Origin: an uncultured Clostridia bacterium
GTDB lineage: Bacteria > Bacillota > Clostridia > UBA1381
Assembly: GCA_944390495.1 (NCBI GenBank)
Contig: CALXQE010000013.1
Span: 1-64,000 of the forward strand
Length of the DNA stretch: 64,000 nt
Direction of reading: 5' to 3'
Made by a program: the position numbers and the translations under genes. Shown here one piece after another: positions 9,017 through 18,379 of the stretch (the first letter of the stretch is position 1; each line of letters begins with the position of its first letter). The notes under the pieces are model-generated. The model was not told where the DNA came from, ran no database searches, and saw nothing but the letters and a program-made list of their open reading frames with translations.

Positions 9017-9511
9017 TTACAATATTTGAGATATTTTACCGGACTTCAATGTCTTTTTCATATCGATAAGTCGTTGATTTTCAGAACCTCTAAATTTTAA
9101 TGTAAGATTTTTTTTATCTTCCATAAATTCACCATCTACTAATACATCTATACATTGAAGAATAGATTTTGCATCATCAATTAACTCTTCAAAAGTGAAT
9201 CCACTATAACACCATATTGTCTTTAGTGGTAATGTTTTTCGTATTGTTTGCAGGATATAAAGTACAACCGTTCTGTTTTCTTTTTCAAACGGCTCACCAC
9301 CAAGCAAACTAAACCCTTCAACATATTCTTTGCTAAGTGCATCAAGAATTTCTTTCATCGTACCTTCCGTAAAAGTGTTTCCATAGTTGAAATCCCACGT
9401 TTCCGGATTAAAACAATTTTTACAATGCCTGCGGCAACCGCTTACAAATAAAGATACTCTTATTCCAGGTCCATTTGCTATATCTGTTTTTTTTAATGCT
9501 GCATAATTCAT
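9017..9511 (-). CDS. nrdG: Anaerobic ribonucleotide reductase activating protein (radical SAM)
   Basis: A 164-residue radical-SAM activase that installs the glycyl radical on NrdD using S-adenosylmethionine and a 4Fe-4S cluster. The cluster motif CxxxCxxC is at Cys26, Cys30 and Cys33, and the SAM-binding GGEPF follows. Length is typical of NrdG. The ATG is preceded by AGGTGA and lies 12 nt after the nrdD stop, so synthesis is coupled to its substrate enzyme. It is expected to be regulated with nrdD by NrdR. Confidence 0.95.
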   Translation of the reverse strand: MNYAALKKTDIANGPGIRVSLFVSGCRRHCKNCFNPETWDFNYGNTFTEGTMKEILDALSKEYVEGFSLLGGEPFEKENRTVVLYILQTIRKTLPLKTIWCYSGFTFEELIDDAKSILQCIDVLVDGEFMEDKKNLTLKFRGSENQRLIDMKKTLKSGKISQIL

Positions 9512-9523
9512 TATGTCACCTGC

Positions 9524-11650
9524 TTATAAATGTAAAACTCTGCTTTTAATTTCCTTAGTTTTTCCTGTATTCCAAAAATTTTCGCCCAGATAACCGCATG
9601 TTCTGCGTGTTACATTTAGTTTATTATGATCCTTATTATGACATTGAGGACATTCCCATTCCATATCATCGTTAATCATAATTTCACCGTCAAATCCACA
9701 TTCTTGACAGTAATCTGACTTTGTATTGAATTCACCATATTGAATATTATCATAAATATATTTTACAAGCGTTTCAAGTGCCGGCAAGTTATTTTTCATA
9801 TTCGGGATTTCAACATAAGAAATTGCACCGCCTGATGATATATCCTGAAACTCACTTTCTATATCAAACTTTTCAAAGGCATTTATCTTTTCTCTTACAT
9901 CAACATGATATGAATTGGTGTAATAACCTTTATCTGTGACATTTTTTATTATTCCGTATTTTTCACGGTCAATTTTTGCAAAACGATAACAAAGAGTTTC
10001 TGCCGGTGTACCATAAAGACTGAAGCCAAGTCCCGTTTTCTGTTTCCACTTATCAGCTGCATCGTGAAGATGGTGCATAACTTTTAATGCAAATTCTTTA
10101 CCTTTACCATTTGTTTGACTTTCACCTGTCATTAGATAAGTAAGTTCATAAAGACCTATATATCCTAAAGACAATGTAGAATACCCGTCATGCAAGTATT
10201 TATCAATCTTTTCGCCTTTCTTTAAACGTGCTATTGCACCATATTGCCAATGAATAGGACTGACATCTGATAGCGTTCCCTCCAAAGCTTTGTGACGGCA
10301 CATTAACGCTTCATAACAGATTTCAAGTCTTTCATCAAGTAACGACCAAAACTTTTCCTCATTTCCTTTTGCAATAATCCCTATTTGAGGAAGATTGATA
10401 CTTACAACTCCCTGATTAAAACGTCCTTCCCATTTATAATTACCGTTTTCATCTTTCCATGGAGAAAGGAATGAACGACATCCCATACAACTAAATACAT
10501 TACCCTCATAATTTTCACGCATTTTCTTTGCAGAAATGTAATCAGGATACATTCTTTTTGCACTACACTTAACAGCAAGTTTTGTTACATAATCATATTT
10601 GCCGCCTTTTAAACAGTTGTTTTCATCTAAAACATATACAAGTTTAGGAAATGCAGGTGTTACATATACACCCTGTTCATTTTTTATTCCCTCAAGACGT
10701 TGACGTAGTATTTCTTCGATAATGCGTACATTTTCTTCTACATATTCTTCTGATTCATCTATATGCAAAAACAATGTTACAAAAGGAGATTGACCGTTTG
10801 TTGTCATAAGGGTATTAATTTGATATTGTATCGTCTGCACGCCTGATCTTAACTCATCTTCAACACGCATATCAACTATTTTTTGAATATTTTCTTCACT
10901 CAATGTATCAGCGAATTTCTCGTGAGCCTCTTTTGTAAATTTATCACGGCTTTTTCTAAGATACTTACCTAAATGTGCAACATTAACAGATTGACCTCCA
11001 TACTGATTACTTGCCACAGCTGCAATAATTTGCGTCGTTACTGTGCAGGCAACCTGAAAGCTCTTTGGTGATTCAATCATCTTGCCATTCATTACCGTTC
11101 CATTATCAAGCATATCTTTTATATTAACCAGACAACAGTTAAATATAGGCTGAATAAAGTAGTCTGCGTCATGAAAATGAATTATACCATTTTCATGTGC
11201 CATTGTTATATGCTCCGGTAATAATAATCTTTTAGTGACATCTCGTGATACTTCACCCGCTATATAATCCCTTTGTGTTGAGGCGTGAACTGTATTTTTA
11301 TTTGAATTTTCCTCTGCTAATTCTTTATTTTCATTTCTTATAAGCTTTAGAATTGATTCATCTGTTGTATTTGACTTTCTTAAAAGGCTTCTTTGATATC
11401 TGTATATAATATATTTTTTTGCAAGTGCATATTTATTATGACGAACAAGCGTCTTTTCAATAATGTCTTGAATTGATTCAACAGCCATTACCTCTGAACC
11501 TGTTTTTTCAACATTTGTAACCGCTTCATCTATTAAATTTTTATCGGCTTGTTGCTTGTTGTCAACCTCAACATTTGCCTTTTGAATTGCGGCAACGATT
11601 TTATCCTCTTCAAAAGCCACTATTCTTCCATCACGCTTTTGTACTTTCAT
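9524..11650 (-). CDS. nrdD: Anaerobic (class III) ribonucleoside-triphosphate reductase
   Basis: A 708-residue glycyl-radical enzyme that makes dNTPs without oxygen, using formate as reductant in this family. The N-terminal ATP-cone (VQKRDGRIVAFEEDKI onward, about 1-90) is the allosteric site. The C-terminal zinc site is formed by CQEC and CPQC. The glycyl-radical motif RTCGYLG is at about residues 683-689 with Gly686 as the radical site. An in-frame ATG 30 nt upstream (11680) overlaps an NrdR box and lacks a good RBS. The ATG at 11650 has GAAAGGGA upstream. A leader of about 180 nt with NrdR boxes precedes it. Confidence 0.95.
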   Translation of the reverse strand: MKVQKRDGRIVAFEEDKIVAAIQKANVEVDNKQQADKNLIDEAVTNVEKTGSEVMAVESIQDIIEKTLVRHNKYALAKKYIIYRYQRSLLRKSNTTDESILKLIRNENKELAEENSNKNTVHASTQRDYIAGEVSRDVTKRLLLPEHITMAHENGIIHFHDADYFIQPIFNCCLVNIKDMLDNGTVMNGKMIESPKSFQVACTVTTQIIAAVASNQYGGQSVNVAHLGKYLRKSRDKFTKEAHEKFADTLSEENIQKIVDMRVEDELRSGVQTIQYQINTLMTTNGQSPFVTLFLHIDESEEYVEENVRIIEEILRQRLEGIKNEQGVYVTPAFPKLVYVLDENNCLKGGKYDYVTKLAVKCSAKRMYPDYISAKKMRENYEGNVFSCMGCRSFLSPWKDENGNYKWEGRFNQGVVSINLPQIGIIAKGNEEKFWSLLDERLEICYEALMCRHKALEGTLSDVSPIHWQYGAIARLKKGEKIDKYLHDGYSTLSLGYIGLYELTYLMTGESQTNGKGKEFALKVMHHLHDAADKWKQKTGLGFSLYGTPAETLCYRFAKIDREKYGIIKNVTDKGYYTNSYHVDVREKINAFEKFDIESEFQDISSGGAISYVEIPNMKNNLPALETLVKYIYDNIQYGEFNTKSDYCQECGFDGEIMINDDMEWECPQCHNKDHNKLNVTRRTCGYLGENFWNTGKTKEIKSRVLHL

Positions 11651-11674
11651 ATATACCCATTCCCTTTCTTGATA

Positions 11675-11690
11675 CCACAATATGTAGTTA
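11675..11690. promoter_or_regulatory. NrdR box 1
   Basis: CCACAATATGTAGTTA matches the NrdR consensus (ACACWATATWTWGTGT) in its core CAATATnTAGT. It lies 25-40 nt upstream of the nrdD start. NrdR is the nucleotide-sensing repressor of ribonucleotide reductase genes. Its gene is not in the window. Confidence 0.6.
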
Positions 11691-11710
11691 TACCCTTTTA
11701 ATTATTAGCG

Positions 11711-11739
11711 AAAAAAAACTGCACAAATACGCTGTTTTT
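11711..11739 (-). terminator. Possible attenuator hairpin in the nrdD leader
   Basis: On the minus strand, AAAAACAGC (11739-11731) can pair with GCAGTTTTT (11722-11714), with one mismatch and an 8-nt loop. The U tract is eight residues long. The hairpin lies between the two NrdR boxes and upstream of the nrdD start codon, so it could terminate or attenuate the transcript. The stem is weak. Confidence 0.35.
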
Positions 11740-11782
11740 CTAATATTTCTTTGCGTAATTCGTACATCTATTTTAAAATATA

Positions 11783-11798
11783 CCACTACATTTTGTGT
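11783..11798. promoter_or_regulatory. NrdR box 2
   Basis: CCACTACATTTTGTGT fits the NrdR consensus at CnAnATnTnGTGT. Its centre is 108 bp from the centre of box 1 (close to ten helical turns) and it lies about 30-45 bp downstream of the predicted transcription start. Confidence 0.6.
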
Positions 11799-11833
11799 TT
11801 TAGACATTTTCCATTATCTATATCTTGTAGAAC

Positions 11834-11862
11834 ATTATAGCACAGTTGTAATATAAATGCAA
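11834..11862 (-). promoter_or_regulatory. Sigma-A promoter of nrdDG-ECF
   Basis: On the minus strand, TTGCAT (11857-11862), 17-bp spacer, TATAAT (11834-11839). The start is predicted near 11827, giving a leader of about 177 nt that contains both NrdR boxes. The stretch 11651-11975 holds no gene. It holds this promoter, the boxes, the hairpin, a NrdR-like inverted repeat at 11901-11917 and the ridA terminator. Confidence 0.6.
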
Positions 11863-11928
11863 GGGTTTTTATTTTACAAATTTGATACAATAAAAAATAA
11901 TACCACAAAATATGGTACTATAAAACAC

Positions 11929-11958
11929 AAAAACGACCCATATACATGGGTCGTTTTT
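11929..11958 (-). terminator. Terminator of ridA
   Basis: A perfect 12-bp stem (AAAAACGACCCA with its complement, arms 11929-11940 and 11947-11958) and a 6-nt loop lie 17 bases past the ridA stop. T-rich sequence follows on the minus strand. Confidence 0.8.
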
Positions 11959-11975
11959 ATAGACATAATAATTAA

Positions 11976-12347
11976 TTAAAGCTCAACTATGCTTTCAACT
12001 TCAAGAAGAACATCTTTAGGCAGTCTTGCCACCTCAACACATGAACGTGCCGGATATGGCTCTGTAAAGAACTGAGCATATATTTCATTAATCTTTCCAA
12101 AATCATCCATATTTTTTATAAAAACAGTTGTTTTGACAACATTGTCTATGCTTCCTCCGGCTGCTTCAATAAGATTCCTAACATTTGTCAGTGCCTGCTT
12201 AGCCTGTGCCTCCACACCTTCAGGAATTTCTCCGGTTTCAGGATTAATTGGAATTTGTCCTGATGTAAACAGCAAGTTACCTACTGTTATAGCCTGCGAA
12301 TACGGACCGATTGCAGCCGGTGCGTTATTTGTTTTTGTTTCTTTCAT
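11976..12347 (-). CDS. ridA: RidA family reactive enamine/imine deaminase
   Basis: A 123-residue protein of the RidA/YjgF family, which hydrolyses reactive 2-aminoacrylate and related imines released by PLP enzymes and so protects metabolism. Family motifs are GPYSQA (about residues 14-19), [15 protein letters not shown] and PARSCVEVA, with the conserved substrate-binding Arg. The open frame starts at 12356, but AAAGGA abuts that codon and stands 9 nt before the ATG at 12347, which is taken as the start. It is a monocistronic unit with its own terminator. Confidence 0.92.
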   Translation of the reverse strand: MKETKTNNAPAAIGPYSQAITVGNLLFTSGQIPINPETGEIPEGVEAQAKQALTNVRNLIEAAGGSIDNVVKTTVFIKNMDDFGKINEIYAQFFTEPYPARSCVEVARLPKDVLLEVESIVEL

Positions 12348-12374
12348 TTGTACCATTCCTTTCGTAATTAGAAA

Positions 12375-13247
12375 TTATATTAATAATAAGTGGCATACAA
12401 TGTTAAAGAATATGAAATATCCCAATAGCATTGTATAAATCACTTTGCCTGGCGATTGACTTATCCATTCAATTTTCAATGCTTCGTATGTGAGTACGCA
12501 AACACTTGCGGCACCACACAATATAAATACCAACAGCACAATCGGAGATAACATACTTAAAATAGCTCCGATTGCACAAATAACCGTAAACGGTATCCAA
12601 GCAGATATAAGCCTGATAGAAAAATCCCAAAACGCAGCAGAATTTCTCATTATGAATCTATTTATAAGATAGAATATACCCGCATATAAAATAAATAGAA
12701 TTATGCCGCTTACCGCCCCGGAAATAATTATTAGAAGAATAGTTGATACCAGTTTATATCCCTCTATTCCATTGAAACTCATTAATGATGCAATTAACTT
12801 AAAAGGGCCAACAGAACCGCCTCTTAAAATAAAAAACATACAAAGCCAAAGTACTATACCTTGAATTGCAGCAATCATCAATATTGTACCTTTTCCAAGC
12901 GTACCTGGATTTGATATTTTATCCGTTGGAGATTTTAAAAAAGTAACTATATAACTAAATAGATTTCTTATAAATCCCTTTGGGTTTATATTTGATGCTT
13001 TTTTAGCTGCCGTTTTCTTTGCTGCTTTTTTTGTTTTATAGCGTGTTTTTGCCCTTTCAAAACGACTTTCTTTTCCTGCATAGCCTGTTTTATATGATGT
13101 TTCTGTTTTATATGGATTAGTATATTTTTCATTTGTCTGAGTGTTTTCTTCAGCAGATTTTTTAGCATTGCGTCTGGCAACGCTCTGTGGACAATTACAT
13201 ACCTCACCCTTTTCAAGTTCTCTGCCACAATATATACAGCTTCTCAA
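12375..13247 (-). CDS. Zinc-ribbon, YIP1-like multispan membrane protein
   Basis: A 290-residue protein of unknown function. A zinc ribbon sits at the very N-terminus (CIYCGRELEKGEVCNCP, four Cys). It is followed by a Lys/Ala-rich basic linker (about 30-85) and five hydrophobic segments that resemble YIP1-type membrane domains. The start is TTG at 13247, with GAGGTG 7 nt upstream. The longer frame to 13280 lacks a usable RBS. The arrangement suggests a cytoplasmic metal-binding head on a membrane anchor. Role and partners are unknown, and neighbours do not help. Confidence 0.65.
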   Translation of the reverse strand: MRSCIYCGRELEKGEVCNCPQSVARRNAKKSAEENTQTNEKYTNPYKTETSYKTGYAGKESRFERAKTRYKTKKAAKKTAAKKASNINPKGFIRNLFSYIVTFLKSPTDKISNPGTLGKGTILMIAAIQGIVLWLCMFFILRGGSVGPFKLIASLMSFNGIEGYKLVSTILLIIISGAVSGIILFILYAGIFYLINRFIMRNSAAFWDFSIRLISAWIPFTVICAIGAILSMLSPIVLLVFILCGAASVCVLTYEALKIEWISQSPGKVIYTMLLGYFIFFNIVCHLLLI

Positions 13248-13336
13248 TATACAACACCTCTTTATTTTTTCTATAACCAAATTATAAACCTGAAAAAGAT
13301 TATTGTCAATGTAATAACTGTAAACTTTATATTAAC

Positions 13337-14983
13337 TTATTTATACAGTCTTGACTCAAACTCTTTTATATCCTTTAAATATTCGTCTCTAACTCGATGA
13401 AATAGTTTAACTTCTATGTCACCTATAACCGTATGTGCTTCTTGTATTTCTTCATATGCTGTTGCTATATCGGTATAATTTTCAAAACTTGATACAGCCT
13501 CTGTTATGACTGTTTGACTGCCATCTGCAAGATGTGTTTGTGCAGGAGATGCCACTAAAATATAGTTCACATTATAAAGAGGTGTTAAGTCTTTATCTCG
13601 TGAATCCACTTGCGGCAAAGATACTATATAATTATCTCTTTGAGACTTTTTCCCAAGTGATGGTTCAACATTTTTTAAAATCTCCTCATTTAAAACAAAG
13701 GAAGACGATAATACACCAAGTGTATCACCTTCATATACAATATTATCAAGTTTATTTTTTAGTTCCAATATTTGTTCTGTATCACTTCGAGTAACCGGAA
13801 GCATTGAAAAATTAGGTATGAGTGCAAGTCGTTTTATTTCTTGTATATTATTTGGCTGTTGACGCGGAATATATACATTAACAGAATGCAAAATAGCTAA
13901 AAGAGAAATAGATATAAGCATCCATTCCTTAGTTATATATTTTATCAATATAAGTGTCAACATTATAAATGACGGTATATAAAGGAGTAAGTGCTGCTGA
14001 CCATGAGTTTGTGTCATTATGAACATCACAAAGCATACAAACAGTTGAATCCACATAAATAACGGACGGCTTTCTTTTTTATTAACTCCTATAACGATAG
14101 AGCACACTGCAATTACTGCTATATAAATCATTCCAAAATATCTCGTAATAAGCTTAAAATCAGTCTCTAAAGAAAATTTATATCCTTCATACAAACTACC
14201 ATAATCCTTTAAAAGTTTGTAAAACAAAAAATCCTTAAAACATAAAACTAAAAGAATAGCTACTGTCAAAATAGTAATAAACGTTCCATGCCACTTTCTT
14301 TTTGACATTATACAATCAGACAGCATTGCTGTCACAAAAGAAACAGCAAAAAAAGCATACCATCTTCTCCATATCATCAAAAGTACGAGAAGTATGCCGA
14401 TAACTAAGTACCTCCATAAACCTATATTTTTATTATCCTTTGTATAGTACAGATTAAAGCAAATAAGAGAAAATAATAATCCTCCTATATCCACAAATCC
14501 ATTAAAAGCTAAAAATATTGACGACGGAAAAAGAAGTATTGTTATTGCTGTTGATATTTTGGGTGCTTTGCCTATCTTTTTTGCCAACAAGTATATTAGT
14601 ATAAATGACGGTAAAAGATACATATTCACAAGCCCTAATACATATACCAGTCTTGATTCACCAAAAAGTTTTGCTAAAAAAGCTGATGGCAGTGCGGCAA
14701 TGTAATTATAATCCTGTTCACCTATTGAATTATATACATTTGTCCAAAATCCACCATTATTAAATTCTCCTTCTGCCATGCTCCTTGATATATTCCAATA
14801 TGTGGCATTATCCCAGAAATATATATAGTTACTTTTTGTAATATATAAAACGGCAAGAATATTTATTATTGCTGCAATAACAATAAAGTATATTACAGTT
14901 TTTTGCCAATGTTTCAGTTCAATTTTATTTCCTCTTTCGTATTCCAGATCATATTTGTCGTTTAGTATTGCTCTAAATTTCAA
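13337..14983 (-). CDS. GT-C-type polytopic glycosyltransferase-like membrane protein
   Basis: A 548-residue protein with about ten to twelve membrane helices and a soluble C-terminal ~150-residue domain. After the first helix comes an Asp-containing loop (FWDNATYWNISR), as in GT-C lipid-sugar-dependent glycosyltransferases of the ArnT/PMT class. It probably transfers a sugar from a polyprenyl carrier outside the membrane, but the substrate is unknown. It starts at TTG (14983). Its GGAGG box overlaps the stop codon of the upstream SNF2 helicase gene, so the two are translationally linked despite unrelated roles. Confidence 0.6.
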   Translation of the reverse strand: MKFRAILNDKYDLEYERGNKIELKHWQKTVIYFIVIAAIINILAVLYITKSNYIYFWDNATYWNISRSMAEGEFNNGGFWTNVYNSIGEQDYNYIAALPSAFLAKLFGESRLVYVLGLVNMYLLPSFILIYLLAKKIGKAPKISTAITILLFPSSIFLAFNGFVDIGGLLFSLICFNLYYTKDNKNIGLWRYLVIGILLVLLMIWRRWYAFFAVSFVTAMLSDCIMSKRKWHGTFITILTVAILLVLCFKDFLFYKLLKDYGSLYEGYKFSLETDFKLITRYFGMIYIAVIAVCSIVIGVNKKESRPLFMWIQLFVCFVMFIMTQTHGQQHLLLYIPSFIMLTLILIKYITKEWMLISISLLAILHSVNVYIPRQQPNNIQEIKRLALIPNFSMLPVTRSDTEQILELKNKLDNIVYEGDTLGVLSSSFVLNEEILKNVEPSLGKKSQRDNYIVSLPQVDSRDKDLTPLYNVNYILVASPAQTHLADGSQTVITEAVSSFENYTDIATAYEEIQEAHTVIGDIEVKLFHRVRDEYLKDIKEFESRLYK

Positions 14984-14998
14984 ATCTGTCTACCTCCG

Positions 14999-17900
14999 TT
15001 AACTGAATAATGATAAAATTTCTTCATTAGATAAATCTTTAAATGTTTCTGTATTAACTCTGACAATATCATCTGCAAGATTTCTTTTATTTTCCTGAAG
15101 TTTAAGTATTTTTTCTTCAATAGTGCCCTTTGATGCAAGCCGTATAACCTGTACAGCCTTAGTCTGCCCAATTCTATAAGCTCTATCTGAAGCTTGATCC
15201 ATAACTGCCGGATTCCACCACGGATCATAATGTATAACCATATCAGCCCCTGTAAGATTTAATCCTACTCCTCCTGCTTTTAGCGAAATCAAAAATACAT
15301 CTCTTTCTCCACCGTTAAATCTGTCAGCAAGTTCAGCACGTTCATAAGAGGGTGTCTGTCCATTAAGATAAAAACACGGTATTCCTTCTTCTTTTAATCT
15401 ATCTTGAATAATCTCAAGCATTGATGTAAACTGTGAAAATACAAGAATCCTATGTCCTGCATCAGTTGCATTTGTAACTAACTCAATTAGCAGTTCGAGT
15501 TTACCACTGTCTTTGTCATAATTTTCGTCAAAAAGTGTCGGATGACAGCATATCTGTCTTAAACGCATTAGCAACGTTAAAATACGCATTTTACCCTGCC
15601 CGCCTTCACCTAAAAGTCGTATAGTCTGATCCTTAGCAAGTGCCAAATATGAGCTATACATATTTTTCTGATCATGAGTAAGTTCAGCAAACATTGTATT
15701 TTCAATCTTCTCAGGTAATTCATTTAAAACGTCATTTTTCATTCTTCTTAGCATAAACGGTTTTATCCTGTTTCTAAAATTTACAGATACATCTTCATCA
15801 CCGTCTTTTTGTATAGGCGTTTCATATCTGCTCCTGAAGTCATGCAGACTATAAAGGTATCCAGGCATTATGAAATCAAATATTGACCATAATTCTGAAA
15901 GTGAATTTTCCACAGGTGTACCTGTGAGTGCAAATTTATGGCGTGCGTTAATCTTTTTAACACTTCGTGCATTCATAGTTTTTGGATTTTTTATATGTTG
16001 TGCTTCATCAATAAAACAATACTCAAATTCAATCTCCTTATACAACGATATATCACGTCTTAAAAGCGGATACGATGTAATAACAAATTCTTTTTCATTT
16101 ATCTGCTGTATAAGTTTTTCCCTATCTGCCTTTGCTCCGTCTATTATAATTGATGATGCATTAGGTGTGAATTTATTAATTTCACTTTGCCAGTTATATA
16201 CTAATGCACTTGGTGCAATTATTAATACAGGTTTTTTTGCACTTAAACCATGTATATATGCTATCACCTGCAATGTTTTACCAAGACCCATATCATCTGC
16301 AAGTATACCTCCAAAACCCAAATATGAAAGTTGTGTAAGCCATTTCACACCGTCATATTGATATCCTCTCAGTATGTTATTAAGCTTTTTGGGAATCTGT
16401 GGTTTTTTATTTTTTATTTCATCAATAAAAGCAATAAATTCATCATCTTTTTGTATTTGATTTAATGAATTTAGATAAAGTGCATGATATTTTGAAATAT
16501 ACTTTTTTCCGTTTTTTATATCTTCGTATGAAAAATCAAGCTGATCAAACAGCTCAAAAATATTTTTTTCTTTGCTTTTATTAAGATCAATAAAACTTCC
16601 GTTTGATAGTCTGTAAAACGTCTTTTTTATCTTAACCGCATTTAAAATGCCGCTAATTTGCTCTTTTGAAAGTTCACTTTCAAAGTCAGTTTCCAATAAA
16701 TCAACATCGCTTTTGTAACTAACCTTTGCATTTATATTAATTTCATCAATAATTTTTAATGAATTAAATCTATTAGAACAATATAGAGTAGCTTTATTCG
16801 CTAAGTCATTTATATCTTTTGATATAAAATCAAATGTATCTGTATCCGAATTCAGCATAAAAGTATTATCATTTAATACAAACCTTTTAAAATAAGATAG
16901 TATATCATTTTCAGCTGTATAATCTCGTACTACAATTTTACTGTTATTTTCAGCATCTCCCGGTAAAATTACAGAAATACTGCCGTAAGTTGCTTTTATT
17001 ACAGCCGTTATACCATTACGAATTGTATCTAAATATATTTCAAATTTTGGTTTGGTATTTACAATCATATCTTCGATACCGCTTGTTATTACTCCATGCT
17101 TATCCTTTATTTCCGGTAATACATGAGTGGCAAAGTTCATGATATTTTCACCTTTAAAACTAATCTGCGTTCTTCCCTCAGCAGCCAGTGAATGGTATAT
17201 AGGAATAAAATATTCACGCCACTCTCTGCTGGTATGATATATACTGTTTTCATATAAAAACCATTCTCCATCATAGCAAAGAGCAAACCCTTTATCACTT
17301 ACTGACATATTTATTTCTTTATCAGCAGCGTTTATATCTATAATTATATCAGGATCATCTTCAATTATCTGTATATTTCCAAGTGCCATACCGTCAAAAA
17401 TAATGTTAAAATCAACTGTTTTTAATAAAGGGAAAATACGTTTAGCAGTCATCGGACCAAAAGATGTTTGATAAGCAGCTTTCATATACATTTGAGTGTT
17501 AGTTTTACGACTTTCGTATGTTTCCGCAAGTATTTTTATTATTTCATTTTGGTTTGCAGAAAATTCAGTTGTTCCAGGCTCATATACTATGTATCGATCC
17601 ACCTTAAAGCTTTTTCTGCTTATGAAGCTTTCTAAAAAATTTTCTATTCCATGTAGTTTTGTTCCGTTAATCTCCATAGATATACCATAACAAGCACTGT
17701 CACCGGATATTCTTTTAATATGAAGTATGAATTTTACATATAGTTGTTCTTTATTATATTTCATCGTTGCAAATGACGAACAAAGCGTTTTTGCTATTTT
17801 ATCATTTTCATCAGTGTAAGATGCACCTTCTTCAAGCTCTTTTTGACGCTGTTTAAGAGTTGCTACTATATGTTTGCATACTGAATTCATAGTTTCATAA

Positions 17901-18106
17901 TACGGACAAGTACAAAAACAATCTTGAACTGAATTTTCATCAAATTTAATTCTCACATTATACAATTCACTACCATCTACAACGGCAGTTATTAAGTTAT
18001 CTTCACGTTTTCTTAAATGTACTCTACCTTCTTTAAAATATTCAAGACCTCTTTTATATATAGTCGAAGAACATGATTTTTTAATTAATGTGTCCGTTAT
18101 TTTCAT
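14999..18106 (-). CDS. SWIM zinc-finger SNF2-family helicase
   Basis: A 1035-residue Swi2/Snf2-type ATPase. The SWIM zinc finger lies at about residues 63-80 (CFCTCPYYETMNSVCKH). The helicase core occupies about 570-1030: DDMGLGKT (Walker A), DEAQH (box II), LTGTPVENSLSE (III), FLISLKAGGVGLNLTGAD (V) and DQASDRAYRIGQ (VI). Such bacterial proteins translocate on double-stranded DNA and may remodel RNA polymerase-DNA complexes (compare RapA) or act in repair. The specific role is not known. GGAAGG precedes the ATG and a promoter lies at 18148-18176. The gene overlaps the RBS of the next gene. Confidence 0.9.
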   Translation of the reverse strand: MKITDTLIKKSCSSTIYKRGLEYFKEGRVHLRKREDNLITAVVDGSELYNVRIKFDENSVQDCFCTCPYYETMNSVCKHIVATLKQRQKELEEGASYTDENDKIAKTLCSSFATMKYNKEQLYVKFILHIKRISGDSACYGISMEINGTKLHGIENFLESFISRKSFKVDRYIVYEPGTTEFSANQNEIIKILAETYESRKTNTQMYMKAAYQTSFGPMTAKRIFPLLKTVDFNIIFDGMALGNIQIIEDDPDIIIDINAADKEINMSVSDKGFALCYDGEWFLYENSIYHTSREWREYFIPIYHSLAAEGRTQISFKGENIMNFATHVLPEIKDKHGVITSGIEDMIVNTKPKFEIYLDTIRNGITAVIKATYGSISVILPGDAENNSKIVVRDYTAENDILSYFKRFVLNDNTFMLNSDTDTFDFISKDINDLANKATLYCSNRFNSLKIIDEININAKVSYKSDVDLLETDFESELSKEQISGILNAVKIKKTFYRLSNGSFIDLNKSKEKNIFELFDQLDFSYEDIKNGKKYISKYHALYLNSLNQIQKDDEFIAFIDEIKNKKPQIPKKLNNILRGYQYDGVKWLTQLSYLGFGGILADDMGLGKTLQVIAYIHGLSAKKPVLIIAPSALVYNWQSEINKFTPNASSIIIDGAKADREKLIQQINEKEFVITSYPLLRRDISLYKEIEFEYCFIDEAQHIKNPKTMNARSVKKINARHKFALTGTPVENSLSELWSIFDFIMPGYLYSLHDFRSRYETPIQKDGDEDVSVNFRNRIKPFMLRRMKNDVLNELPEKIENTMFAELTHDQKNMYSSYLALAKDQTIRLLGEGGQGKMRILTLLMRLRQICCHPTLFDENYDKDSGKLELLIELVTNATDAGHRILVFSQFTSMLEIIQDRLKEEGIPCFYLNGQTPSYERAELADRFNGGERDVFLISLKAGGVGLNLTGADMVIHYDPWWNPAVMDQASDRAYRIGQTKAVQVIRLASKGTIEEKILKLQENKRNLADDIVRVNTETFKDLSNEEILSLFS

Positions 18107-18147
18107 ATATACGCCTTCCCGCTGTAAATACTTTTTTGTATCATATT

Positions 18148-18176
18148 ATTATAGCATATTTTACTATAATGTACAA
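18148..18176 (-). promoter_or_regulatory. Sigma-A promoter of the SNF2 helicase gene
   Basis: On the minus strand, TTGTAC (18171-18176), 17-bp spacer, TATAAT (18148-18153). The start is near 18141, about 35 nt before the ATG. Confidence 0.6.
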
Positions 18177-18241
18177 TAGTTTTTAGATAAACTTAAAAAT
18201 TTATTTGTAGTACAATAGATTAATTATTCATTTGACTAAAA

Positions 18242-18274
18242 AAGAAATGATAATTTTATAAATTATCATTTCTT
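18242..18274 (-). terminator. Terminator of the RCC1-SLH gene
   Basis: A perfect 15-bp stem (arms 18242-18256 and 18260-18274) with a 3-nt loop is followed on the minus strand by six T residues. It lies about 105 bases past the stop at 18380. The remaining intergenic DNA (18275-18379) shows no gene. Confidence 0.75.
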
Positions 18275-18379
18275 AGAATTGACTTATTAATATCAAATTT
18301 TATAATAGCTTTCCTATCGAATATTTAAGATTTGGGGCTATTAAATAGCTTTTTGCTAATAGCTCAAACTTTTTTCAAT

